Below, one piece after another: positions 26,570 to 34,341 of a stretch of DNA of 62,923 nucleotides. Origin of the DNA: Candidatus Solibacter sp. GTDB lineage: Bacteria > Acidobacteriota > Terriglobia > Bryobacterales > Bryobacteraceae. The notes beneath the pieces are model-generated. The model made no database searches and was not told where the DNA came from. It was given only the letters and a program-made list of their open reading frames with translations. The position numbers and the translations under genes are program-made. Within the stretch, counting starts at the first letter, position 1, and each line of letters begins with the position of its first letter. The DNA lies in the NCBI GenBank assembly GCA_013822245.1, contig PNKE01000036.1, forward strand, positions 1-62,923. Direction: 5' to 3'.

Positions 26570-27385
26570 TCAGAGATCGAAATCGAACCGGATCGGAAGG
26601 TGGTCCGATGCTTTCATCTTATCCGGCATTCCACGGGAATCCAACAACCTTGCTGTGCCGGCCATGGTGATGACCCGCAAAGACTCATGGCGGAAGGACT
26701 TCTGGATCTCCGGACGGACGAGCACTTGGTCGAAGGTGTGCCAGAAGTGCTCGTAGTAGCCGGACCCAGGATAGTAATAGGTGCCTTGCGCGCTGCCTTG
26801 CCGGTTGGCGAGAAGAGACCACGTGGGGTTGAAGAAGAAACTGTACTGTTCGCCGCGCACGGTTCTGGAGATGCCACCCGCCACATCACCAGCACCCATG
26901 CCGTGAATCTCGCGGGCTCCGATCATCCCGTTCTCGAAGGGGTTCATGTTGAAATCACCGATAACCATGGTCCGGCGATGGCCATGTTCCAATTCGAATC
27001 GCCTGATGTCGGAAGCCAGCACCGAGGCGATGGCTGTCTGGTCATCCGGCGACCTGTAGAGTTTGCTGGGAAGGTGGACGAGAAACAGCAAAAGCGGTTG
27101 CGACTTGCCGATTGCCGATAGTTCATAGACCGAGACACGGTCCAGATCGGCCAGAAGACGCGCCGTGAACTCCAAAGTACTCGAGAAGAGTGTCAATCCG
27201 GCGGTTCGCCTGGAGGGGAGGAAATCAAACGAGCGGCCGTTCGTGTTGATTTGCGCCAGCAGTTGCTCGCCTTCGCCTCCGAACTCCGCCGTCAGGAAGA
27301 CGTCAACCTGATTCTGATGGATGATGGCCGAGGCCAGCGTGAGCTGAGGCTTCCGCGCCATATTCCAGAAGACAAACCGAGCCAT
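26570..27385 (-). CDS. Endonuclease/exonuclease/phosphatase (EEP) family protein
   Basis: A 271-residue metal-dependent phosphoesterase of the APE1/DNase I/exonuclease III fold. All catalytic positions are visible: Asn8 in FWNMARKP, Glu34 in LTAEFGG, His104 in FLVHLPSK, Asp144 and Asn146 in VIGDFNMNPFENGM, and Asp261-His262 in ASDHLPIRFDF. There is no signal peptide and no lipid-binding extension, so nucleic acid is the likelier substrate, though phosphatase activity is possible. Length is close to exonuclease III. It is transcribed with the small hypothetical gene and is isolated from ftsK by a strong terminator. GC is lower than in the flanks. Confidence 0.85.
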   Translation of the reverse strand: MARFVFWNMARKPQLTLASAIIHQNQVDVFLTAEFGGEGEQLLAQINTNGRSFDFLPSRRTAGLTLFSSTLEFTARLLADLDRVSVYELSAIGKSQPLLLFLVHLPSKLYRSPDDQTAIASVLASDIRRFELEHGHRRTMVIGDFNMNPFENGMIGAREIHGMGAGDVAGGISRTVRGEQYSFFFNPTWSLLANRQGSAQGTYYYPGSGYYEHFWHTFDQVLVRPEIQKSFRHESLRVITMAGTARLLDSRGMPDKMKASDHLPIRFDFDL

Positions 27386-27414
27386 GGATCGAGGGTATCT
27401 GACTGGGGATGCGA

Positions 27415-27460
27415 AAAAGGACCCTGGGGGCCTGGCTCAGGAAGATGAGGCCCCCAGGGT
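27415..27460 (-). terminator. Strong intrinsic terminator downstream of ftsK
   Basis: A perfect 13-bp stem (ACCCTGGGGGCCT at 27421-27433 with AGGCCCCCAGGGT at 27448-27460) closes a 14-base loop. On the minus strand it is followed by CCTTTTTC, a T-run. It lies just past the ftsK stop and would block read-through into the nuclease gene. Confidence 0.85.
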
Positions 27461-27467
27461 TTAAGCG

Positions 27468-29954
27468 TCAGCGCAAACTCTCATCGCCCGGCGCGTCCAG
27501 GAAGCCGGGACGGCGCAAAACGTCTCTCGGGCGCGATCCGTCGGGCGGGCCGATGATGCCTTCTCTTTGCATCCGGTCCAGGATGCGGGCGGCGCGGCCG
27601 TAGCCCAGCCGCAGACGCCGTTGCAGGATCGACGTCGAGGCCTTGCCCATTTCGCAGACCACGCCGACGGCATCGACGTAGAGCGGGTCTTCCACTTCAT
27701 CGGCGATGTCGCAGGCGCCGTCTTCATCGTCTTCCGACGGCGGCGCGATGAGGTAGCTTTCGTCGTAGTCGGGCTGGGCCTGCTGGCGGCAGAAATCGAC
27801 CGCTTCGGTGATCTCGTTCTCGGTGACAAAGGCGCCGTGGACGCGCACCAGCCGGGCGCTGCCCGGCGGCAGGAAAAGCATGTCGCCCTTGCCCAGCAGG
27901 TGTTCGGCGCCCATGACGTCGAGCACGGTGCGGGAATCGACGCGCGTGGCGACACGGAACGAAATGCGGGCCGGGAAGTTGGCTTTGATGAGGCCGGTGA
28001 TGACATCCACGGAAGGCCGCTGCGTGGCCAGCACCAAATGGATGCCGACGGCGCGGGCCATCTGGGCCAGGCGGATGACGCTGGCCTCGACGCCGGCGCG
28101 TTCGAGCATCATGAGGTCGGCCAACTCGTCGATGACCACCAGGATGTAGGGCAGCGGCTTGTCTTCGTCCAGCACCGGAAGGCCGGATTCGGGGAACAGG
28201 GCGAGCGGCTTGTCCATGGCCTGCCGCATCTTCCGGTTGAACTGTTCGATGTTGCGGACGCCGTGCGAGGCCAGCAGTTTCAGGCGGCGCTCCATTTCGA
28301 GGACGGCGTTGCGCAGGGCGTTGACGGCCTTCTTCGGCTCAGTGATAACGGGCGTGAGCAGGTGGGGGATGCCGTCGTAGATGCCGAGTTCGACGCGTTT
28401 GGGGTCCACCATGATCATGCGGACCTCGTCGGGCGCGGACTTATAGATCAGCGACATGATGAGCGCGTTCAGCATCACGGACTTGCCCGAACCCGTCGAG
28501 CCGGCAATCAGCAAGTGCGGCATCCTGTCGAGTTCGGTGATGCGAATGCGGCCGCTGATGTCCTTGCCCAGGGCGATGGTGAGGGGGGAGCGGGCGTCCT
28601 GAAATTCGGCGGACTCGATGATCTGACGCAGCGAAATCGTCTCGCGGCGGCTGTTGGGAACCTCGATGCCGACCGTGGGCTTGCCGGGAATGCGCTCGAT
28701 GAGGATGGATTCGGCCTGAAGGCCCAGGCAGAGGTCTTCGGCCAGCGTGGTGATTTTGGCGATTTTGACGCCGGCGTCGGGCTTGAATTCGAAGGTGGTG
28801 ACGACGGGACCGGGGTTGATCTGGACCACGTTGCCGCGGACGTTGAACTCTTCGAGCTTGGCCTTGATGCTGGAGGCGATCTCCTTGAGTTCGTCGGAAT
28901 CGTAGAGTTCGCGATCGGGGACGGGGTTCAGCAGTTTGGTTGGCGGCCGCTGGAAGCAGGCCGGCAGGGGCGAGTGGGAGATTCTGGCGGCCTTGACGGG
29001 CGCGGGCGCGGGCGGCGTGATGGCGGGCTGTTCGGGAGCGAGTTCCCTGATCGGGATCTCAGGTTCGGAGGCGGGGTCTTCCCAAGGGGCGAGGCCGTCC
29101 TCGACGGCGACGTTGCCGAAGCCGCCGGAGTAGCCGCTTGAACCGCCGCCATTGGAATGGCCGGCGGAGCCGTACCGCAGAGCGACGGCGGCATCCTGGG
29201 CAAAGACTTCGTCGCGGATCTCGTAATGCGGCTCGTAGGGGTGGCCGGGGTAGCCGGCCTCGATGCCGGCCGTCAGGCCGGGCGAGGAAAACGCCGCGCC
29301 GTGTCCGGCCCCGGCGGCGGCAGCCATGGCGTGGGCGGGCTGGCCGGGCACATAGACCAGGCCGGGCTGGGGTTCGGGTTTCCGGCGACGCAAACGGTCG
29401 AGGCGCGGGGCCAACCACGACTCGACCGCGTCGCCGGCGGAGGAGAGCGAGAAAGTGGAAACCAGATAGAGCGACAGGATCAACAGCGTGGCCAGAGCGA
29501 TGAGGCTGCCGGCGGGGTTGAGGATGCCGATCAAGGAAGTGGAGACGAGGAAGCCGGCGGCGCCGCCGATTTCGAATGCGCCGTCATAGGGGCGCACGGG
29601 GGCGAGGATGCTGGCGGCGGCGGCCACGCAAACCGTCATCAGGGCGTAGCCGGCGAAGTGGACGCCCGGGGAGCGCCACTCGCGGCGGCGGAACCAGGCC
29701 CAGCCGCCGAGGGCGGCGATGGCGGGCAGAAGCCAGGCGGCGAGCCCGAAGGTCTGGTAGCAGAGGTCGGAGATGTGGGCGCCGATGGGACCGATCCAGT
29801 TGCCGGGACGGGCCGCGCCGGCGGCGGTGTTGAAAGAGGGGTCAGACGGGGTGAAGGAGAGAAGCGCGCAACTGAACGCAACCGCGGCGGCCAGGACGAC
29901 GATCCCGGCGGCCTCGCGGACGCGCGCGCCAAAACTGTGTAAACGCACCTTCAT
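27468..29954 (-). CDS. ftsK: DNA translocase FtsK/SpoIIIE
   Basis: An 828-residue septal DNA pump that clears chromosomes at division. Four membrane helices lie in about residues 15-170. A proline/glycine-rich linker (about 190-335) follows, then the beta domain (EFKPDAGVKIAKITTLAEDL). The RecA-like motor has Walker A GSTGSGKS at 485-492 and Walker B VVIDELADLMM, plus the RQIIES and RPSVDVITGLIKANFPARI signatures. The C-terminal gamma winged helix (about 755-820) contains SILQRRLRLGYGRAARILDRM and would read orientation sequences. Length is normal for non-proteobacterial FtsK. It overlaps the end of uppP by four bases. Confidence 0.97.
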   Translation of the reverse strand: MKVRLHSFGARVREAAGIVVLAAAVAFSCALLSFTPSDPSFNTAAGAARPGNWIGPIGAHISDLCYQTFGLAAWLLPAIAALGGWAWFRRREWRSPGVHFAGYALMTVCVAAAASILAPVRPYDGAFEIGGAAGFLVSTSLIGILNPAGSLIALATLLILSLYLVSTFSLSSAGDAVESWLAPRLDRLRRRKPEPQPGLVYVPGQPAHAMAAAAGAGHGAAFSSPGLTAGIEAGYPGHPYEPHYEIRDEVFAQDAAVALRYGSAGHSNGGGSSGYSGGFGNVAVEDGLAPWEDPASEPEIPIRELAPEQPAITPPAPAPVKAARISHSPLPACFQRPPTKLLNPVPDRELYDSDELKEIASSIKAKLEEFNVRGNVVQINPGPVVTTFEFKPDAGVKIAKITTLAEDLCLGLQAESILIERIPGKPTVGIEVPNSRRETISLRQIIESAEFQDARSPLTIALGKDISGRIRITELDRMPHLLIAGSTGSGKSVMLNALIMSLIYKSAPDEVRMIMVDPKRVELGIYDGIPHLLTPVITEPKKAVNALRNAVLEMERRLKLLASHGVRNIEQFNRKMRQAMDKPLALFPESGLPVLDEDKPLPYILVVIDELADLMMLERAGVEASVIRLAQMARAVGIHLVLATQRPSVDVITGLIKANFPARISFRVATRVDSRTVLDVMGAEHLLGKGDMLFLPPGSARLVRVHGAFVTENEITEAVDFCRQQAQPDYDESYLIAPPSEDDEDGACDIADEVEDPLYVDAVGVVCEMGKASTSILQRRLRLGYGRAARILDRMQREGIIGPPDGSRPRDVLRRPGFLDAPGDESLR

Positions 29955-30778
29955 CCCGCCTGACGGCGGAAGAAAGCCAGAGCCAGTACAAGAATACCAA
30001 AAATGATCCGGTATGCAACAAAAAACCGCAGGCTATGTGAACGCAGGTATTTCAGCAGGCCGCCGATCACCAGGCAACCGGTTAGCCCGCTGACCAGGAT
30101 GCCGGTTGCAAACGAGGCGATTTCGTCGTTCGGCACGCCGCCGGCGTCATGGAGATCCTTGAAGGCCAGCAGAGCGGCGGCGCCGATGGCCGGAGTGGAC
30201 AGCAGGAAGGAAAAGCGGGCGGCGGCTTCGCGCTCGACGTGACGGAAGAGCCCGGCGGTGATGGTGATGCCGCTGCGGGAGGTGCCTGGGATGATGGCCA
30301 GGGCCTGGGCAAAGCCGATGGTGATGGCGTCGGCGAACGTCACCTGGCCGATGCCCTTTTCGCGGCGGCTGACGTTTTCGGCCCACAGCATCAGCAGGCC
30401 GACGAGGATGAGCATGACGCCGATCACCCAGGGCGAGCGGAAGGTGGTCTCGGCGGCGTCCTTGAAGGTCAGGCCCAGCACGCCGATCGGCAGGGTGGCG
30501 GCGGCGATGGTCCAGAGCAGTTTCGGCGACATGCGGAGTTGGGCGTCGGCGCCGTTCCGCCAGCCGAAGGCCTGGCCGACGATCTGGACCCAGTCCTTGA
30601 AGAAGTAGATCAGGACAGCGGCCAAGGTGCCGAAGTGCAGGGCGATGTCGAAGGTGAGGCCCTGGTCCTTCCAGCCCAGCAGCCAGGGGGCGAGGGCGAG
30701 ATGGGCCGAGGAGCTGATGGGGAGGAATTCGGTCAGACCCTGAACGATGGCGAGGATCACCGCCTGATGGATTGGCAT
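29951..30778 (-). CDS. uppP: Undecaprenyl-diphosphatase (bacitracin resistance protein)
   Basis: A 275-residue integral membrane phosphatase that recycles undecaprenyl pyrophosphate for peptidoglycan and O-antigen synthesis. It has about eight hydrophobic helices. The two signature motifs are LTEFLPISSSAHL near the N-terminus (catalytic glutamate and serines) and IPGTSRSGITITAGL in the second half. I chose the ATG at 30778, which starts the family-typical MPIHQAVILAIVQG. The longer frame to 30805 adds only nine atypical residues. It is coupled to ftsK by an ATGA overlap and divergent from pyk. Confidence 0.96.
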   Translation of the reverse strand: MPIHQAVILAIVQGLTEFLPISSSAHLALAPWLLGWKDQGLTFDIALHFGTLAAVLIYFFKDWVQIVGQAFGWRNGADAQLRMSPKLLWTIAAATLPIGVLGLTFKDAAETTFRSPWVIGVMLILVGLLMLWAENVSRREKGIGQVTFADAITIGFAQALAIIPGTSRSGITITAGLFRHVEREAAARFSFLLSTPAIGAAALLAFKDLHDAGGVPNDEIASFATGILVSGLTGCLVIGGLLKYLRSHSLRFFVAYRIIFGILVLALAFFRRQAG

Positions 30779-30823
30779 AATGGATAAAGAGCCATCGTAA
30801 CCCACCGAGGCGGGTGCATTTCC

Positions 30824-32245
30824 ATGACAAACACAAAGATCATCGCCACGCTGGGCCCGGCGACTGAGTCACAAGAGCGCATCGAGGAACTGATTCTGGC
30901 CGGAGTGGACGTGTTCCGGCTGAACGCCTCGCATGGCACGCCGGAGGAGCGGACTGAAATGGCGGGCCGGATCCGCCGGGCGGAGAAAGACGTCGGGCAG
31001 CAGGTGGGCATCCTGCTGGACTTGCAGGGACCGAAGATCCGGGTCGGGCGATTCCAGGGCGGCAAGGCGCTGCTGGAGGCGGGCGGGACGTTCACGATCA
31101 CGACCGAGGACATCCTCGGCGACGCGACGGCGGCGTCCACCACCTATCCTGACTTCGCCAAGGACCTGAAGCCGGGCGACCGCGTGCTGCTGGCCGACGG
31201 AACCCTGGAGTTGGAAGTGACCGGCGGCGACTCGACGGCGGTGAAGTGCCTCATCAAGCGCGGCGGCTGGATCTCTGACCGCAAGGGCATCAACCTGCCG
31301 GGCGCGCAGTTGAGCACGCCGTCGCTGACGCGCGCCGACATGGCGAACCTGCAAGCGGGACTTGAGGCGGGCATCGACCTGGTGGCGATGTCGTTCGTGC
31401 GCAAACCGAGCGACGTGCTGCGGCTGCGGCTGTTTCTGGAGGAAAAGGGCGCAAACCTGCCGATCATCGCCAAGATCGAAAAGCCCGAGGCCGTCTCGCA
31501 GATCAAGGACATCATCAGCGAATCGGACGGCTTGATGGTGGCGCGGGGCGACCTGGGCGTCGAGATGGCGCTGGAGCAGGTGCCGTTCATCCAGAAGTCG
31601 ATCATCGACCAGTCGCGGCGGGCCGGTAAATTTGTCATCACGGCCACGCAGATGCTGGAATCGATGATCGAGAGTCCGGTGCCCACGCGCGCCGAGGTGA
31701 GCGACGTGGCCAACGCCATTTATGACGGCACCGACGCGGTGATGCTGTCGGCCGAAACCTCGGTGGGCAAGTATCCGGTGGAGGCGGTGCGGATGATGGA
31801 CCGGGTGGCGAAACAGGCCGAGGAGAGCCTGCGCCAGTTGGGCTTCCCGGACCCGCCGGAGCGGACCAGCAACACGCACGCCGAGATCGTCGCCCAGCAG
31901 GCCTATCACGCGGCGAAGCTGGCCAAGGCGGCGGCGATTGTGGTCTTCACGGCCAGCGGGTCGAGTGCGCGGCTGGTGGCGAGGTTCCGGCCGCCGGTGC
32001 CGATCTACGCCTTCACGCAGACCGAGAAGGTGGCGCGGTCGTTGAGCGTGGTCTATGGCGTGAAGCCGGTGATCGCGCCGGACCTGTTGTCGACCGACGA
32101 GATGATGGGCGAGATGGACCGGATGTTGCTGGAACGGGGGTGGGTGACGCCGCGCGAGAGCGTGGTTTTCGTCGCCGGCCAGCCGATCGGGCGTCCAGGG
32201 ACGACGAACCTGATGAAGCTGCACCGGGTGGGCGAGGGGCGCTAA
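30824..32245 (+). CDS. pyk: Pyruvate kinase
   Basis: A 473-residue glycolytic enzyme converting PEP and ADP to pyruvate and ATP. The N-terminus TNTKIIATLGPATESQERIE and RLNASHGTPEERTEM are diagnostic. The catalytic barrel contains LLDLQGPKIRVGRF, IIAKIEKPEAVSQIKDI (catalytic lysine), MVARGDLGVEMAL (metal-binding) and ITATQMLESMIESPVPTRAE. A B domain (about 70-170) and a C-terminal allosteric domain are present. Length is normal. The last four bases overlap the convergent thioesterase gene. Confidence 0.97.
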   Translation: MTNTKIIATLGPATESQERIEELILAGVDVFRLNASHGTPEERTEMAGRIRRAEKDVGQQVGILLDLQGPKIRVGRFQGGKALLEAGGTFTITTEDILGDATAASTTYPDFAKDLKPGDRVLLADGTLELEVTGGDSTAVKCLIKRGGWISDRKGINLPGAQLSTPSLTRADMANLQAGLEAGIDLVAMSFVRKPSDVLRLRLFLEEKGANLPIIAKIEKPEAVSQIKDIISESDGLMVARGDLGVEMALEQVPFIQKSIIDQSRRAGKFVITATQMLESMIESPVPTRAEVSDVANAIYDGTDAVMLSAETSVGKYPVEAVRMMDRVAKQAEESLRQLGFPDPPERTSNTHAEIVAQQAYHAAKLAKAAAIVVFTASGSSARLVARFRPPVPIYAFTQTEKVARSLSVVYGVKPVIAPDLLSTDEMMGEMDRMLLERGWVTPRESVVFVAGQPIGRPGTTNLMKLHRVGEGR

Positions 32246-32736
32246 GACTTCTCTTCGTGGTGCAGCGCCTGGCGCTTCTGGTCGAGGCGGACGACGCGGC
32301 GGACGCCGGCTTCGGCGAAGCGGCGCTGTTCGGCATCGGAAGCGGGGATGACGGGCGGGATTGCGACCGGGCGGCCGGTTTCGTCGTCGAGCGCGACGAA
32401 GGTCAGGTAGCAGGAGTTGGTGTGCTGGATGGCGCCGGTCCTGAGATCCTCGACCGTCACCTTGACGCCGACCTCCATTGAACTGCGAAAGACGCGGTTC
32501 ACCGAGGACTTCAAAGTCACCAGTTGACCGATCCGCACCGGATGCAGGAAGGTCATCGAATCCACCGACGCGGTGACGACGCTGCGCCGCGCGTGGCGCA
32601 TGGCGGCGGTGGCGGCGGCGAGATCCACCAGGTGCATGATGCGGCCGCCGAGCAGGTAGCCCAACGGATTGGCGTAGATGGGCAGAGCGAACTCGGCGAT
32701 CTCGCTGACGGATTCGCTGACCGGGCGGCCTTCCAT
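32242..32736 (-). CDS. Hotdog-fold acyl-CoA thioesterase
   Basis: A 164-residue single hotdog-domain acyl-CoA hydrolase of the YciA/BFIT type. Recognisable segments are ANPLGYLLGGRIMHLVDLAA (substrate loop and central helix with the acidic residue), SVDSMTFLHPVRIGQLVTL and SCYLTFVALDDETGRP. The enzyme would release free fatty acid and CoA; chain-length preference is not predictable. An extended -10 (TGGTACTCT, 32744-32752) is seven bases before the ATG with no ribosome site, so translation is probably leaderless. It converges on pyk. Confidence 0.92.
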   Translation of the reverse strand: MEGRPVSESVSEIAEFALPIYANPLGYLLGGRIMHLVDLAAATAAMRHARRSVVTASVDSMTFLHPVRIGQLVTLKSSVNRVFRSSMEVGVKVTVEDLRTGAIQHTNSCYLTFVALDDETGRPVAIPPVIPASDAEQRRFAEAGVRRVVRLDQKRQALHHEEKS

Positions 32737-32743
32737 GAATGGC

Positions 32744-32752
32744 AGAGTACCA
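32744..32752 (-). promoter_or_regulatory. Extended -10 TGGTACTCT before the thioesterase
   Basis: TGG-TACTCT on the minus strand ends seven bases before the ATG at 32736. There is no Shine-Dalgarno and no recognisable -35. Confidence 0.5.
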
Positions 32753-32784
32753 TCCCGCGGTCCGTCCCGCTACCATGGAGAGAT

Positions 32785-33093
32785 ATGCCGAGATTGGATG
32801 CACTGAAGGGAATGGTCGAGCAGACGCCCGAGGACAGCCGGGTACGGTTCATGCTGGCCATGGAGTATTCGAACAGCCACAGGTTCGCCGAGGCGAAGCA
32901 GGAGTTCGACGAATTGATCAACCGCGATCCGAATTACGTCTCGGCCTACTTCATGGCGGGGCGCGCGTGCGAATCGGCGGGCGACATCGCGGGGGCGCGG
33001 GGCTACCTCGAACTGGGCATCGAAACGGCCCGTCAAATCGGCGATCGCCACGCCGAGAGCGAGATGCAGACCGCGCTGGAGACGCTCACCTAA
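32785..33093 (+). CDS. Small tetratricopeptide-repeat protein
   Basis: A 102-residue helical protein with about two and a half TPR units: SRVRFMLAMEYSNSHRFAEA, EFDELINRDPNYVSAYFMAG and the AGDIAGARGYLELGIETARQ segment. TPRs mediate protein contacts; no catalytic part is present. I chose the ATG at 32785 over a long upstream frame because GGAGAG precedes it and the repeats begin there. TACCAT at 32771-32776 is a possible -10. The stop overlaps the convergent acetyltransferase gene by four bases. Confidence 0.85.
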   Translation: MPRLDALKGMVEQTPEDSRVRFMLAMEYSNSHRFAEAKQEFDELINRDPNYVSAYFMAGRACESAGDIAGARGYLELGIETARQIGDRHAESEMQTALETLT

Positions 33094-33674
33094 ACGGTCC
33101 CGAGCAGGGACTGATACTCGTCCGACAACAGGCTGAACAGCCGCAGGTCGGCGAAGCCGCGGCCGGTGTGCTGGGCGTGGCGCAGGGTGGCCTCTTGCTT
33201 GAAGCCGAGCTTTTCCGGGATGCGGGCGCTGGCGTCATTGCCGGAGGCGCAGCGGATCTCGACGCGTTCCAGGCCAATGATCTCGAAGGCAAGGCCAAGG
33301 ACGGCCGCGGCAGCTTGCGTCATGTGTCCGCCGCGGCGGGCCGGCGGGGCGAGCCAGTAGCCGATCTGGGCGGAAGCGTTGAGGGCGTCGACGGCATGGA
33401 GGTCGATCACTCCGATGAAATCCAGATCGAGCCAGATGCCGTAGACAAAGGCCTGGCCGGAGGCGCGGCGGGCGATTGAGGATTCGACAAAGGCGATGGT
33501 GTCGGCCACCGATTCGGTGGAGTCGACCCAGGGCAGCCATTGGCGCAGGTCATCGCGGTGGCGGCGGACGGCGGCAAAGATGATGGGCGCATCGCCGAGG
33601 GTGGGCTGGCGGAGGAAGAGTCCGCCGTCGAGCTCGAGGGACGCGGGCGTGTCGGGCATGGACACCGCGGTCAT
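33090..33674 (-). CDS. GNAT-family N-acetyltransferase, RimJ/RimL type
   Basis: A 194-residue acetyl-CoA-dependent acyltransferase. The RimJ/L-like pattern is visible: LFLRQPTLGDAPIIFAAVRR, the WLPWVDS motif, IWLDLDFIGVIDLHAVD, AQIGYWLAPPARRGGHMTQA (acetyl-CoA loop) and ERVEIRCASGNDASARIPEK-LGF. RimJ/RimL acetylate N-terminal alanine or serine of ribosomal proteins, but most homologues have other or unknown targets, so no gene name is given. A downstream ATG at 33659 is an alternative start. Confidence 0.9.
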   Translation of the reverse strand: MTAVSMPDTPASLELDGGLFLRQPTLGDAPIIFAAVRRHRDDLRQWLPWVDSTESVADTIAFVESSIARRASGQAFVYGIWLDLDFIGVIDLHAVDALNASAQIGYWLAPPARRGGHMTQAAAAVLGLAFEIIGLERVEIRCASGNDASARIPEKLGFKQEATLRHAQHTGRGFADLRLFSLLSDEYQSLLGTV

Positions 33675-33719
33675 GCGGCAACACTATCACGCCGCGAGCG
33701 GGACCGGAATGAAGGCCGC

Positions 33720-34196
33720 CTAAAAAGGCACGTCGTCGTTGCCGAGTTCGGGCGGCAATTCGGCGTCGGGCGGTCCGGGAGCGGGCTGCTGTGCCGGACG
33801 GTTGACGGGCGCGCGCTGGGTGGCGTCGCCCCAACCGCCGCCGGCATCGTCGCCGCGGCCGCCGCCGCCGCCGAGCAGGATGATCTCATCCACCACGACT
33901 TCGGTGACGTATTTCTTCTGGCCGTCCTTGTCTTCGTAGGACCGGCTGCGGAGCTGGCCCTCGACGAAGACCTGTTTGCCCTTGAGCAGGTACTGGCCCA
34001 GGTTTTCATTGCGCCACAAGGCGAGGCTGTGCCAGTCGGTTTCGTCGCGCCAGTCCCCGGTCTGCGAATCCTTAACGCGGCGGTTGGTCGCAAGGGTGAA
34101 GCGGGTGAGGGCGATTCCAGAGGTGGTGAACCGGGTTTCGGCATCCTTGCCGAGGTGCCCGATGAGGATGACTTTGTTTACGCTGCGTCCGGCCAT
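33720..34196 (-). CDS. ssb: Single-stranded DNA-binding protein
   Basis: A 158-residue-class OB-fold protein that coats ssDNA in replication and repair. The N-terminal SVNKVILIGHLGKDAETRFT, the WHSLALWRNENLGQYLLKGK core and GQKKYVTEVVVDEIILL are typical. A glycine-rich linker follows, and the acidic tip ends DDVPF, the tail that recruits partner proteins. I chose the ATG at 34196. An extended -10 TGTTACTCT (34205-34213) lies eight bases before it, and the six extra codons upstream are atypical. The gene is monocistronic. Confidence 0.96.
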   Translation of the reverse strand: MAGRSVNKVILIGHLGKDAETRFTTSGIALTRFTLATNRRVKDSQTGDWRDETDWHSLALWRNENLGQYLLKGKQVFVEGQLRSRSYEDKDGQKKYVTEVVVDEIILLGGGGGRGDDAGGGWGDATQRAPVNRPAQQPAPGPPDAELPPELGNDDVPF

Positions 34197-34204
34197 ACGA
34201 AGGC

Positions 34205-34213
34205 AGAGTAACA
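34205..34213 (-). promoter_or_regulatory. Extended -10 TGTTACTCT before ssb
   Basis: TGT-TACTCT on the minus strand ends eight bases before the ssb ATG, with no Shine-Dalgarno. This is the same spacing as at scpA. Confidence 0.45.
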
Positions 34214-34341
34214 CATGGCGTTGGCCAGGAATATGAAGCCTTCGGCGGGGTCAACCGATCTATAAGGGCACGGCGGCCGATTCCGGGCGCCGGGATCGGG
34301 CGTATCAGTATAAGATGGGAAGCGAAACCAGGGTTTGGGGC

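Noticed and set aside
30869-32803. 644-codon open frame antisense to pyk
   Set aside because: A shadow of pyruvate kinase and thioesterase; composition biased to Arg/His/Leu with no motif.
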